Assembly: GCA_022566315.1 (NCBI GenBank)
Contig: JADFJC010000005.1
Location: 1-64,000, forward strand
Source: Planctomycetota bacterium
GTDB lineage: Bacteria; Planctomycetota; Phycisphaerae; Sedimentisphaerales; Anaerobacaceae
Reading direction: 5' to 3'
DNA: 64,000 bases
The translations under genes and the position numbers were made by a program. Positions 7,975 to 16,749 of the stretch are shown here, one piece after another (positions within the stretch are counted from its first letter, which is position 1; each line of letters starts with the position of its first letter). Under the pieces are notes generated by a model, which saw only the letters and a program-made list of their open reading frames with translations, was not told the origin of the DNA and did not search any database.

Positions 7975-8376
7975 ATGAAAGTTGACAATTTCTTCAGCCC
8001 TATAGATATAGCAATTTCGGGTTTGCGAGCACAGGGCAAACAGATGGAAGTGATTTCGTCGAATGTTGCCAATGCCCGCACAAGCGATGCCGGTAATGGT
8101 GAGCCTTATCGCAGGCTCGAAGCGATGTTCAAATCAGATGGCGATTTGGGCGGTGTTGAGCTGGGCGAAATTCTTCCGGATATGGGCGATTTTCTTAGGG
8201 TTTACGACCCCGGCAGCCCTCGGGCGGATGAGCAGGGATACGTTTCAATGCCCAATATAAATTTGCCGCTTGAGATGATGAATCTGAATATTGCAACACG
8301 GATGTATCAAGCCAATGTAGCGGTCTTGAAGCGTTACCAGCGAATGGTGGAAACCTCGCTCGAATTACTTCGATAA
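7975..8376 (+). CDS. flgC: Flagellar basal-body rod protein FlgC
   Basis: FlgC is a proximal rod subunit. The 133-residue protein starts MKVDNFFSPIDIAISGLRAQ and has the rod motif VISSNVANARTSDAGNGEPY. The C-terminal part contains VSMPNINLPLEMMNLNIATR and ANVAVLKRYQRMVETSLELL. A start at 7930 is possible in the open frame, but the ATG at 7975 has AAGGAA upstream and gives the expected family N-terminus. It follows flgB by 74 bases. Confidence 0.95.
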   Translation: MKVDNFFSPIDIAISGLRAQGKQMEVISSNVANARTSDAGNGEPYRRLEAMFKSDGDLGGVELGEILPDMGDFLRVYDPGSPRADEQGYVSMPNINLPLEMMNLNIATRMYQANVAVLKRYQRMVETSLELLR

Positions 8377-8391
8377 GTTAGGGAATAGGCT

Positions 8392-8745
8392 ATGGTTAAT
8401 TTGAATGCAAATGTAAGTGGTGTCCCAAACTCGATGAAGGGAATTTGGGAACGCCATTCGGTACAGCCCAGGACCAATCCCAATTCCACCGGGATGCCGA
8501 AAGTGGATAGTTCCGAGGACAAGAAGCCGGACTTTGCTAATGCCGTGAAGAGCTACATATCCAAGGTTAGTGACCTTCAACAGTCCTCAAATGTATCCAT
8601 AAAGGATTTGTTATCGGGTAAGAACGCTGATATCACCTCAGTGATATCAGCGGTGGCTAAAGCTGATATAAGTTTCAAGCTTCTTGTGGGCGTTAGGAAT
8701 AAGCTGATTGAAGCGTATAAGCAAACCATGAATATGCCAATGTAA
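8392..8745 (+). CDS. fliE: Flagellar hook-basal body protein FliE
   Basis: FliE joins the MS ring to the rod and is among the first exported subunits. The 117-residue protein has a variable N-terminal half (1-45) and the conserved half DFANAVKSYISKVSDLQQSS, then DITSVISAVAKADISFKLLV and the signature VRNKLIEAYKQTMNMPM at the C-terminus. It is 15 bases after flgC in the standard flgB-flgC-fliE-fliF order. Confidence 0.96.
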   Translation: MVNLNANVSGVPNSMKGIWERHSVQPRTNPNSTGMPKVDSSEDKKPDFANAVKSYISKVSDLQQSSNVSIKDLLSGKNADITSVISAVAKADISFKLLVGVRNKLIEAYKQTMNMPM

Positions 8746-8747
8746 CT

Positions 8748-8801
8748 GGTGAGTAGTGAGTAGCCAATTAACCACTCACCAATTACCACTCACCAAATTA
8801 A
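8748..8801. repeat. Palindromic GGTGAGTAGTGAGT repeat
   Basis: Between fliE and fliF, TGGTGAGTAGTGAGTAGCC is followed by two copies of the complementary ACTCACCAATTACCACTCACC pattern. The arms can pair into a hairpin in the operon mRNA, just before the fliF ribosome site. Confidence 0.75.
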
Positions 8802-8813
8802 CAAAAGGGCTTA

Positions 8814-10319
8814 ATGAACTTTTTCCAAAAGATAATGCTGGTTTGGCAAAAGATAGGCCTCGTTCAGCGGGCCTTGCTTATTGCGCTTTTTCTTACATTT
8901 GTTGCTGCCGCCGCTCTTCTTACTTATTGGGCCCGCAGGCCTGATATGAGAATGCTATACCAGGAAGTTGCGCTCGAAGAGGCAGCTAAGATTACGGAGA
9001 AAATCAGTGATAAAGGCATTGCTTACGAATTGCGAAACGGCGGGACAAGTATCTACGTGCCGAAAGAACAGGTATATCAGCTTCGTTTGGATATGGCAAA
9101 AGAGGGCCTTCCGGTAGGTGAACAGGGCGGTTACAAGATATTTGATAATGAAAAAATCGGCATCAGCCCGTTCGTCCAAAGCGTCAACCTCAAGCGAGCA
9201 CTCCAGGAAGAGCTTGCCAAGAGCATCCAAATGATAGACGGTGTCGTTCACGTCCGTATCCATTTAGCAAGCCCTGAACAAACGCTTTTTACATCTAATG
9301 CCGGCAAAAGCACCGCTTCTGTGATTCTTCGACTAAGACCGGGTTATAAATTGAGCGCTTTGAATATCGCGGCAATTACTCATCTGGTCTCCGGCAGTGT
9401 TGAAGGGCTTACATCCGAAAATGTTACCGTGATAGACAGCCAGGGCAATCTTCTTTCTCGTGAGTCTGACCCAACTATGGCCAGCGGGGCAAGTACTGTT
9501 CAGGATTATAGGGAAAGGGTAGAGGAGAGTTTAGCCCGCAAGGTTGAGGACATGCTTGATGTTGTTTTAGGCCCCGGCCGGGCAACGGTAAAGGTCAGTG
9601 CCGTTATTGATATGAACAGCGTTAGCACCGTTACAGAAAAGCTTGACCCAAAGGGAGTGACTACAAAAGAAGAGATTGTAAGCGGTTCTGAAACTGGAGC
9701 CAGCACACCATCGGCCGATGGCGGGCCAGCCATACCGGGAATCGTAAAGAAAGATGAAACAATTATTACCGAATACGAGGTTGGCAAGACTGTAAAGCAG
9801 GAGATTATTTTGCCGGGCCAAATAAAATCTCTGAAAGTAGCGGCTTTTGTTGACTTGTCGATATCAGACGCTAATGAGGCAGGTTCCGGTAGCAGCACTG
9901 CAAAGATAATGCAAGAATCTGATGTGGTGGCAATTATTCAAAATGCTCTTGGTCTTGAGGATGCAACTGCGATCAAAGTAGTTGATGTTAAGTTCAATCG
10001 TCCGTTTGCATCACTGGTTGAGGAAGAGCCTTCCAGTTGGCCTCGCTATATAGCAATTGCCCGCCAGGCTTCCTTAGGCATTATGGCAGTTTGCGCGCTG
10101 CTCGTTCTTCGTATGTTTCGTGGCGCAAAGAGTAAGGTGGCATCGACGGCCGCAGCAGGGCAATTGCCCGAAGCTGAAGGGGCCGCCGGGCTTCTTCCAG
10201 GTGGAGGCGGGAGCTCCGAGCCATTAGTCTTGCGCAAACAGATAGCCGGTGCTTTGGAACAAGACCCTGAGCGTGTCAGGCAATTGTTTGCCAGTTGGCT
10301 CGAAGAAAAGGCGGAATAA
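8814..10319 (+). CDS. fliF: Flagellar MS-ring protein FliF
   Basis: FliF forms the inner-membrane MS ring on which rotor and export gate are built. The 501-residue protein has transmembrane helix 1 at about 20-40 (ALLIALFLTFVAAAALLTYW). The YscJ/FliF domain follows at about 45-220, with MIDGVVHVRIHLASPEQTLF. A second ring-building region comes next, and transmembrane helix 2 is at about 410-435 (QASLGIMAVCALLVLRMF). The C-terminal FliG-binding tail reads EQDPERVRQLFASWLEEK. It is slightly shorter than the typical 530-570 residues. Confidence 0.97.
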   Translation: MNFFQKIMLVWQKIGLVQRALLIALFLTFVAAAALLTYWARRPDMRMLYQEVALEEAAKITEKISDKGIAYELRNGGTSIYVPKEQVYQLRLDMAKEGLPVGEQGGYKIFDNEKIGISPFVQSVNLKRALQEELAKSIQMIDGVVHVRIHLASPEQTLFTSNAGKSTASVILRLRPGYKLSALNIAAITHLVSGSVEGLTSENVTVIDSQGNLLSRESDPTMASGASTVQDYRERVEESLARKVEDMLDVVLGPGRATVKVSAVIDMNSVSTVTEKLDPKGVTTKEEIVSGSETGASTPSADGGPAIPGIVKKDETIITEYEVGKTVKQEIILPGQIKSLKVAAFVDLSISDANEAGSGSSTAKIMQESDVVAIIQNALGLEDATAIKVVDVKFNRPFASLVEEEPSSWPRYIAIARQASLGIMAVCALLVLRMFRGAKSKVASTAAAGQLPEAEGAAGLLPGGGGSSEPLVLRKQIAGALEQDPERVRQLFASWLEEKAE

Positions 10320-10500
10320 AAATCGCAATGCATGAATCATAATGCGTATAGCGAAATAATAAGCAACACGATATACAAGACGTGAATATCGAATGCCGAA
10401 CAAGGAACATCAAATTTCGAGCAGAAAATTTCTTCGAACGAGATACAAGGCAGGTATCCGTCCGTTGCGGACTTCTGGCAGGCGGCTCCGAGATACGAAA

Positions 10501-11583
10501 ATGGTATTGACGGGTAAACAAAAGGCTGCAATGTTGTTGATGAGCTTGGATTCAGCAACCGCTGCTGAGCTGCTTAAAGGTGTTGACGCCAAGGTGGTTC
10601 AGGAATTGGCAGTGGAATTGGCACATCTGGATGCCGATGGTTTCAGCAGGAGCAGGCAGAGCTTGAAACTTGCCCGGCAGTTCTGTAATTCGCTGCAGAC
10701 CAATCGTGGTTTTCACCTTAATGGCTTTCTGAAAGAAGTATTGAAGATTACCGTAGGTGATAAGAAGACAGAGCATATCCAGGCCGGAATACAGGAACTG
10801 CTGTACAAAGACGACCCTTTCATATCTATTCGTTCCGCCGAGTCCCAAAGGATAGCATCGGTTCTGGAGAGTGAGCACCCTCAGACTGCTGCGGTAGTTT
10901 TATCAGGACTGCCGACGGAGAAAAACTCGGAGGTGCTCAGCTTTTTGGACTGGAGTATCCGAGTTAGTGTTGTCAACAGGATGAGCGGTTGTGGGGCTAT
11001 GAGCGGCGAAGCAAAGAGGCGAATAGCAGAAGTGGTTTGCAGACGTCTTGAGGCTATTGCTACCCCCGTGCGTTCTTGCGAAAGCAATCCGCAGGACACC
11101 TTGCGGTGGAACGGGGGTGCAGGTGGACTTTCACCAACACTCGTCGCGGCGAAGGCCAAGGCCGCAGCAGGACAGTCTGAACCGTCTTTAAGAAAATTAG
11201 CTGTGATTTTGCGAAACATGGGTAAAGAGATTCGAGATGGTCTGCTCGGCTTCATACAGCGCAAAGACAGACGGGCCGGTGAAATGGCAGCTGACTTAAT
11301 GATAGTATGGAAGGATATTCCACAACTTGCTGACAGGTCGCTGCAGAGGGCCTTGAGAAGAATTGACGTAAAGAAATTAGCGTTGGCATTGGTCAAGGCC
11401 GACAATAAGCTCGTTCAGAAAATAAAATACAATATCTCTGAGCCGATGGCTGTTGTTCTGAATGAGCAGGCGTTACTTGTGTCAGCTTACGGAAAGGAAG
11501 ATATTGAGCAAGCCAGAGCGGAAATTGTCCAGGTCTTGCGGGAAATGAATGAGAAAGGTGAGCTTGCATTTATAGAAGAATGA
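10501..11583 (+). CDS. Divergent FliG paralogue (FliG1)
   Basis: This 360-residue protein has the FliG fold: N-terminal MVLTGKQKAAMLLMSLDSAT, middle-domain SEHPQTAAVVLSGLP, and C-terminal IPQLADRSLQRALRRIDVKK. The torque helix differs from working FliG. E. coli FliG has R281, D288 and D289 in SQRAADILRDD; here the aligned stretch is SEPMAVVLNEQ, so R becomes P and the acidic pair becomes E and Q. An in-frame palindromic insert (11062-11118) adds residues between the middle and C-terminal domains. The ATG at 10501 is chosen because it aligns with fliG2; the frame is open from 10393. It may be an accessory C-ring subunit (inference). Confidence 0.88.
   Translation: MVLTGKQKAAMLLMSLDSATAAELLKGVDAKVVQELAVELAHLDADGFSRSRQSLKLARQFCNSLQTNRGFHLNGFLKEVLKITVGDKKTEHIQAGIQELLYKDDPFISIRSAESQRIASVLESEHPQTAAVVLSGLPTEKNSEVLSFLDWSIRVSVVNRMSGCGAMSGEAKRRIAEVVCRRLEAIATPVRSCESNPQDTLRWNGGAGGLSPTLVAAKAKAAAGQSEPSLRKLAVILRNMGKEIRDGLLGFIQRKDRRAGEMAADLMIVWKDIPQLADRSLQRALRRIDVKKLALALVKADNKLVQKIKYNISEPMAVVLNEQALLVSAYGKEDIEQARAEIVQVLREMNEKGELAFIEE
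11062..11118 (+). repeat. Three-way-junction palindromic element inside fliG1
   Basis: The outer arms ACCCCCGT (11062-11069) and ACGGGGGT (11111-11118) pair perfectly. Inside are two hairpins: TTGCGAAAGCAA with a GAAA loop (11076-11087) and CCGCAGG..CCTTGCGG (11089-11106). The element encodes a linker absent from the adjacent fliG2. It keeps the reading frame. Confidence 0.7.
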
Positions 11584-11587
11584 TGCG

Positions 11588-12580
11588 ATGTTGACGGGTA
11601 AACAAAAAGCTGCGATGTTGTTAATGAGTCTGGATGCTGCAACTGCTACTGAACTGCTCAAGGGACTTGACGTTGAGGAGATTCAGGAGATTGCTATGGA
11701 GCTTGCGCGAATCGACGCATCGGAGCAGCGCGATGCCAGGGAACAAGCGAAGGTTGCCCAGGAGTTCTTTAGCTCACTTCAACAAAAGCAAACACGTAAA
11801 TTTAGCATGAAAACTTTTCTTAACGAAATACTTGTAAGCGTACTCGGCAAAGACGGTGCCGAGAAAATCCAATCCCAGGTTAAAAAGGTTACGGGGGATA
11901 AAGACCTGTTTGTGGATATTCGTCTGGCCAGTACGGACGAATTGGTTCTTGCGCTGGATGGTGAACACCCACAGACGATTGCTGTGGTACTTTCTGAGCT
12001 GGCTCCGAAGAAAAGTCAGGATGTTCTGTCGCGTTTGGGTGAAGAAGCTCGGCTCAAAGCTGTGTGCAGGATGACGAATCCTGAACTGGTGGGCAGCGGA
12101 GTAAAACAGCGGATGGCATTTACGGTTAGCGAACGGCTAAAGAGTCTCAAAGGAGAGACTCTTGCAGAAAAACCGGAGCAAACTCTACGAAAGCTGGCTA
12201 TTGTGCTGAGTGGTCTGGAAAAAGACCTGCGAGACCAGCTACTTGATGAACTCAACAAGCATGATGAGGAAACCTCCACAATGGTAAAGCGTTTGATGAT
12301 AACGTGGGAAGATATTCCGTCAATAGCGGACAGGTCTATGCAGGAAGCGCTGCGAGCCGTGGAGCCGGGCAAATTAGCGGTGGCGCTTTATGGAGCAGAT
12401 GAAGATATCATGCAAAAAATACGCTCAAATATATCTGAGCGGGCTGCAGCTATGCTTGATGAAGAAATCTCATTGATGCAGGAGCCGCTGGAAAAGGAAG
12501 TTCTTGATGCCAGAGAAGAAGTTGTCGGTCCGCTGCGGGATGCCAATGAGCAAGGGACACTTAGGGTGACAGGGCGATAG
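11588..12580 (+). CDS. fliG: Flagellar motor switch protein FliG
   Basis: FliG is the rotor protein on the MS ring that meets the stator and generates torque. The 330-residue length is typical. It has the N-terminal domain MLTGKQKAAMLLMSLDAATA, the middle domain with GEHPQTIAVVLSELAPKK, and the C-terminal torque domain IPSIADRSMQEALRAVEPGK followed by SERAAAMLDEE. This last segment keeps the arginine and two acidic residues equivalent to E. coli R281, D288 and D289. It starts 4 bases after fliG1. The first 60 bases of the two genes are very alike (LTGKQKAAMLLMSLD-AT), indicating tandem duplication. Confidence 0.95.
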   Translation: MLTGKQKAAMLLMSLDAATATELLKGLDVEEIQEIAMELARIDASEQRDAREQAKVAQEFFSSLQQKQTRKFSMKTFLNEILVSVLGKDGAEKIQSQVKKVTGDKDLFVDIRLASTDELVLALDGEHPQTIAVVLSELAPKKSQDVLSRLGEEARLKAVCRMTNPELVGSGVKQRMAFTVSERLKSLKGETLAEKPEQTLRKLAIVLSGLEKDLRDQLLDELNKHDEETSTMVKRLMITWEDIPSIADRSMQEALRAVEPGKLAVALYGADEDIMQKIRSNISERAAAMLDEEISLMQEPLEKEVLDAREEVVGPLRDANEQGTLRVTGR

Positions 12581-12584
12581 CAGA

Positions 12585-13145
12585 ATGACACAGACACTTA
12601 CAATCCATCTTGAGAAGCCGATTACCTCGGCTAAAATCCTGGATGATTCCGCCGGTCGCGGCAGAGCGGATTCAGCAGCAAATTCCGAGCAAATTCTGAC
12701 ACGGGATTCAGAGGCTCAGAAAACTGCATTTTCGCAGGCTTATCAGGCAATTAATAGTGTGGTTACCAAGCTCAATCAGTTTTACGACAAAATATTTGTC
12801 GAGCATAAAGAAGAAATTGCCAAACTTTCGGTGGAAATCGCCAGAAAGATTTTGATGCAAAAAGTAGAAGATGGTGCATATGAAATAGAATCTATTGTTA
12901 AGGAAGCACTCAACAATGCTCCAACTCGCCAGAATATAGTGGTGCATTTGAACCCTGAAGACCTTGCGCAATGCCAGAAGGCACAGCAGGATGAAGCAGA
13001 CGGCGCCTTAGCCGGCGTTAAGTTTGTTTCTGACCCGAATATCGGGCGGGCAGAGTGCCTGCTTGAGAGCCCCAAAGGAATAATCGAATCGTTGATTAAC
13101 GAACATCTGGAAAGAATAGGTAAAGCACTTAAAAAGGCGGAATGA
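12585..13145 (+). CDS. fliH: Flagellar assembly protein FliH
   Basis: FliH is the peripheral stalk of the export ATPase; it holds FliI and links it to the C ring. The 186-residue protein has a disordered N-terminus and a long helix (about 45-95) with FSQAYQAINSVVTKLNQFYD and EEIAKLSVEIARKILMQKVE. The C-terminal FliH/V-ATPase E-like domain (about 100-186) has QNIVVHLNPEDL and PNIGRAECLLESPKGII. It starts 4 bases after fliG and ends 3 bases before fliI. Confidence 0.93.
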   Translation: MTQTLTIHLEKPITSAKILDDSAGRGRADSAANSEQILTRDSEAQKTAFSQAYQAINSVVTKLNQFYDKIFVEHKEEIAKLSVEIARKILMQKVEDGAYEIESIVKEALNNAPTRQNIVVHLNPEDLAQCQKAQQDEADGALAGVKFVSDPNIGRAECLLESPKGIIESLINEHLERIGKALKKAE

Positions 13146-13148
13146 GTT

Positions 13149-14630
13149 ATGGCTACGAGCCCCGTTAGAAATTCTGCAACAAGTGGTATAAGCCCATTAG
13201 AAGTCCTTGCTGTTAGCAGGACAGACGAGAGGTGTCTTAGTCCTGATGGGGCGATACAAAAAGGAAAGATTTCTAACGGGGCGAGCGAGGTTAGTAACAG
13301 TTTGATTGATTTTGAGAAGTTTCACTCGGCGCTGCGCGATGTAAATTTGTTGGATTGTCAGGGTTTTGTGGTCCGGGTCTCCGGTCTGACGGTCGAATCT
13401 GCCGGTCCGGCAATAGGTTTAGGAGAACTTTGCGGCATCCAGATTCGTGATGGTCGGCGTGTGTTAGCTGAAGTGGTAGGTTTCCAGAATGACCATCTTA
13501 TCCTGTTGCCGTTGGAGCATATAGATGGTATATCGCCGGGCGATACGGTAACCGCACGCACTACTGTCCGGCATATTACCTTAAGCGAAAGTATCTTGGG
13601 TAGGGTAGTGAACGGGTTGGGAGAGCCTATAGATAATAAAGGCCCGTTAACAGGGACGGATAAGAGGGCATTGGATGCAAATAGTCCGCCACCTTTGAGC
13701 CGGGAGAAAATTACCAGTCCTTTGGCTTTGGGCATCAGGTCGATGGACGGTGTATTAACTTTTGGCAAGGGGCAGCGCGTAGGTATTTTCTCGGGCAGCG
13801 GAGTGGGCAAGAGTGTTTTGCTTGGCGATATTGCCAATTCGAGTGAGGCAAATGTCAATGTGGTGGCGCTGATAGGTGAGCGTGGCAGAGAGGTTCGGGA
13901 ATTTATCGAGGAAGACCTCGGTGCAGAGGGTTTGGCACGCAGCGTGGTTGTCGTTGCCACCTCGGATTCGCCCCCCATTCAGCGAGTAAAGGCGGCATTC
14001 GTAGCGGTTACAATTGCCGAATACTTCAGAGACAAGGGCAAAAATGTTTTGTTTATGATGGACTCGCTAACTCGCTTTGCCCAGGCCCAGCGTCAAATAG
14101 GTCTTGCCGCGGGTGAGCCGCCGACGACAAAAGGTTACTGTCCGAGCGTTTTTTCACTAATGCCGAGACTTATCGAACGTTTGGGCTGCGCCGAAACCGG
14201 CAGTATTACAGGCATTTTGACCGTACTGGTGGAGAACGATGATTTGGCGGACCCCGTGGCTGATAGTGCCAGGAGTCTGCTGGATGGGCATATAGTTCTG
14301 TCAAGGAAATTGGCTGAGAGGAACCATTATCCCGCTGTGGATATTTTACAGAGTGTCAGCCGATTGATGCCTGCGGTGGTCAGCAAAGAGCACCAGCTTG
14401 CCGCACAGAAGCTCAAAGAAATATACGCTATTTATATTGATGCTGAAGACTTAATAAACATTGGAGCGTTTTCGTCGGGCAGCAATCGACGTATTGACGG
14501 AGCGGTAGCCTTGATTGACAGGATAAACAACTTTCTTATTCAGCCTATTCGAGAGAGGACCGATTTCAAAGAGACTGTCAAGCAGTTGACTGCTATTACC
14601 CGGTCGTGGGATAAGCTGCTGGGTTCCTAA
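13149..14630 (+). CDS. fliI: Flagellum-specific ATP synthase FliI
   Basis: FliI is the hexameric ATPase that helps substrates enter the flagellar export gate. The 493-residue protein has the beta-barrel domain (about 65-150), Walker A GIFSGSGVGKSVLLGDI (about 215-230), GLIGERGREVREFIEEDLGA-type sequence, Walker B VLFMMDSLTRFAQAQ and the conserved AAGEPPTTKGYCPSVFSLMP. Typical FliI is about 440-457 residues. The surplus of about 40 residues equals a palindromic element occupying codons 4-45 (13159-13282). It lies in an operon with fliH. Confidence 0.95.
   Translation: MATSPVRNSATSGISPLEVLAVSRTDERCLSPDGAIQKGKISNGASEVSNSLIDFEKFHSALRDVNLLDCQGFVVRVSGLTVESAGPAIGLGELCGIQIRDGRRVLAEVVGFQNDHLILLPLEHIDGISPGDTVTARTTVRHITLSESILGRVVNGLGEPIDNKGPLTGTDKRALDANSPPPLSREKITSPLALGIRSMDGVLTFGKGQRVGIFSGSGVGKSVLLGDIANSSEANVNVVALIGERGREVREFIEEDLGAEGLARSVVVVATSDSPPIQRVKAAFVAVTIAEYFRDKGKNVLFMMDSLTRFAQAQRQIGLAAGEPPTTKGYCPSVFSLMPRLIERLGCAETGSITGILTVLVENDDLADPVADSARSLLDGHIVLSRKLAERNHYPAVDILQSVSRLMPAVVSKEHQLAAQKLKEIYAIYIDAEDLINIGAFSSGSNRRIDGAVALIDRINNFLIQPIRERTDFKETVKQLTAITRSWDKLLGS
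13159..13282 (+). repeat. In-frame palindromic element at the fliI N-terminus
   Basis: A perfect 14-bp inverted repeat, GCCCCGTTAGAAAT (13159-13172) and ATTTCTAACGGGGC (13269-13282), encloses 96 bases. Within is another hairpin, GTCCTTGCTGTTAGCAGGAC. The element encodes about 42 residues (SPVRNSATSG to KISNGASEV) with no counterpart in ordinary FliI and leaves the frame open. Confidence 0.85.
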
Positions 14631-14634
14631 AATG

Positions 14635-14714
<80 letters not shown>

Positions 14715-14759
14715 ACTCTGGCTTCAGCCTTTATTGAGAGTGGAAAAATTGGAAATTAA

Positions 14760-15218
14760 ATGAAACGGTTTGTATGGCGGTTGCAGCGTGTTCTTGACAT
14801 AAGGAAAAAGGAAGAACAAAAAGCCAGAGCAGAATTGCTTGAGCTGACGGAAAGGTTAGTTGAGACACGAGGCGAGCTGCTGGCACGGCGGAAGATGTTA
14901 GAGGATATAATTGATGGTTTAACCGGCGAAAATCCCAAGAAGCGATTAGGCAAGCAGGAATTTTTTCTAAAGTTTTCGGCGGCAAGTGATGAGCAGATTA
15001 AGAAACTCGAAGATAAAGTGAAAGAGCTGGAGTTACAACAAAGAGACAAAATTGCAGAAGTTATAAAACTCAGAAGGTTTAAAGAATGCCTGGAAAAATT
15101 TCGGACCGAAGCAAAGATGCGATTTATAAAGGAACAAGAGAAACTTGAGCAAAAACAATTGGATGAGGGATCTATAGTTTCATTTGTTCGAAAAACACAA
15201 AGTAAAGTTAGGATCTGA
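14760..15218 (+). CDS. fliJ: Flagellar export protein FliJ
   Basis: FliJ is the coiled-coil stalk of the export ATPase and a general export chaperone. The 152-residue protein is almost entirely helical and charged. It starts MKRFVWRLQRVLDIRKKEEQ, the usual FliJ opening, and continues with ARAELLELTERLVETRGELL and IKKLEDKVKELELQQRDK. Sequence conservation in FliJ is low, so the call leans on position after fliI and on coiled-coil length. It is separated from fliI by the repeat array. Confidence 0.88.
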   Translation: MKRFVWRLQRVLDIRKKEEQKARAELLELTERLVETRGELLARRKMLEDIIDGLTGENPKKRLGKQEFFLKFSAASDEQIKKLEDKVKELELQQRDKIAEVIKLRRFKECLEKFRTEAKMRFIKEQEKLEQKQLDEGSIVSFVRKTQSKVRI

Positions 15219-15251
15219 AGTTTTGCAAAAGTTTTGTTAGGAGAAAAACCA

Positions 15252-15974
15252 GTGAGTAAGAAACTGATAATAATCACGGCGGCAGCGGGACTGGTAAGTT
15301 TTGCCGGAGCGTTTGTCTTGGGGTGGCTTACTAAACCACCTTTGGCAAGCCGTCCCGATGAATCGGGTCAGCCGGCGCTTGCCGACGTGGAGACTGTTCC
15401 GGAATTTCCCCAGCCTGGAGTCGGTGTGATAAGTGCTGTTGGTACGGCTTCCGACAGAGAGAAAAAAGCTATGACGGAAAAGCAGCTCAAGAATCTTGTC
15501 TTTGAGGTCAGGGAAAAAGTGCAGGAGTATAACGATAAGCTGCAAGAACTTGGAGTGCGGGAACAAAGATTGCAGAGGGCCCAGGATACGTTAAAAGAAG
15601 ACATTAAGAACCTCGATAATCTGCGAATCGAGCTTATTTCAATCGTCACCAGTCTCAAGGATGAGCGCGATAAGTTGCTCAAAAGCAAGCTTGAGATTGC
15701 CCAGACCGAGAAGGACAACCTTGTATTGATAGCAGCTACCTATGACAAGATGGATGCAGGCAGTGCCGGCAAGATATTGATTAGTATGTGTACGAGCCAA
15801 ACGCAACCTGGTAAGGTTGATAGCCAGAGCAGTGGCTTTGATGAGGCGGTGAAGATTCTGTACTATATGACCGAGAGGACCAAAGCCAAACTGTTGGCTG
15901 AGTTAACCAATACTGAGTCCAATCTGGCAGCGTTTTTAACCCGGAGATTAAAACTGGTATTTGAAGGAAAGTAA
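15252..15974 (+). CDS. motE: MotE-like flagellar stator chaperone / MgtE-N family protein
   Basis: This 240-residue protein begins with a membrane anchor (ITAAAGLVSFAGAFVLGWL, about 6-25). A linker and a coiled coil (about 80-150) follow, then a C-terminal MgtE N-terminal-like domain (YDKMDAGSAGKILISM, AVKILYYMTERTKAKLLAEL). That arrangement is typical of MotE, a periplasmic chaperone of the stator protein MotC/MotB, and the gene lies directly before motA. The GTG at 15252 is preferred because GGAG sits 8 bases upstream; a TTG at 15234 would place the ribosome site inside the gene. A small palindrome CCCGATGAATCGGG (15356-15369) lies in the linker. Confidence 0.85.
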   Translation: MSKKLIIITAAAGLVSFAGAFVLGWLTKPPLASRPDESGQPALADVETVPEFPQPGVGVISAVGTASDREKKAMTEKQLKNLVFEVREKVQEYNDKLQELGVREQRLQRAQDTLKEDIKNLDNLRIELISIVTSLKDERDKLLKSKLEIAQTEKDNLVLIAATYDKMDAGSAGKILISMCTSQTQPGKVDSQSSGFDEAVKILYYMTERTKAKLLAELTNTESNLAAFLTRRLKLVFEGK

Positions 15975-15978
15975 TCCC

Positions 15979-16749
15979 GTGGATATTGCAACGATAATAG
16001 GGATAATTTTTGGTTTTTTGGTCATTATAACCGCCATTGTTGCGGGTGGTGGTTGGCAGATGTTCATCCATATTCCCTCAATGGCCATCACCATAGGGGG
16101 CATGCTGTGTGCTACGCTCATACATTTTTCACTGCCGCAGTTTTTGGGAATATTTTCGGTAATCAAGAAAACGGTCATTGCCAAGATACCGTCACAGTCG
16201 GAGCTGATTCAAAAAATGGTTAACTTCGCAGCCATCAACAGACGTGACGGGGCGTTGGCTTTGGAGCAGGAGATTCCTAACTTAGACAATATATTTTTCA
16301 TCAAGGGCTTGCAGATGCTTGTGGATGGACGGGATGCCGAACAAATTCGGGACTTTATGTCTATAGAGATTCAGTACCTTCAGGAGCGCCATTTGACCGG
16401 CAAAAAGATTTTGGAGTTTATGGGGTCGTCCGCACCTGCTTTTGGGATGATAGGCACACTTATCGGTCTGGTGCAAATGCTTAGAAACCTGAGTTCACCT
16501 GAAGCGATTGGTGGAGGAATGGCGGTAGCTTTGCTTACTACTTTTTATGGTGCGTTATCAGCAAATTTGCTTTTTATCCCATTGGCAGGCAAATTGGGGA
16601 TTTATTCTAAAGCAGAAACAACCGTAATAGAGATGATTGTAGAAGGTGTCTGTGCTATTGCGCAAGGTGATAATCCAACCATTGTTCGAGAAAAACTCCA
16701 GGCATTTATCTCACAGGGCAGACGGGAAGAAGTAAAGGCTACTGTATAA
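15979..16749 (+). CDS. motA: Flagellar motor stator protein MotA
   Basis: MotA forms the five-subunit ring of the ion-driven stator. The 256-residue protein has four membrane helices: IATIIGIIFGFLVIITAIVA, then IPSMAITIGGMLCATLIHF, a cytoplasmic loop with torque residues around VNFAAINRRDGALALEQEI, and a C-terminal pair containing SSAPAFGMIGTLIGLVQMLR and MAVALLTTFYGALSANLLFI. The GTG at 15979 has AAGGA about 11 bases upstream; earlier codons overlap motE. The stop overlaps the motB1 ATG by one base. Confidence 0.95.
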   Translation: MDIATIIGIIFGFLVIITAIVAGGGWQMFIHIPSMAITIGGMLCATLIHFSLPQFLGIFSVIKKTVIAKIPSQSELIQKMVNFAAINRRDGALALEQEIPNLDNIFFIKGLQMLVDGRDAEQIRDFMSIEIQYLQERHLTGKKILEFMGSSAPAFGMIGTLIGLVQMLRNLSSPEAIGGGMAVALLTTFYGALSANLLFIPLAGKLGIYSKAETTVIEMIVEGVCAIAQGDNPTIVREKLQAFISQGRREEVKATV

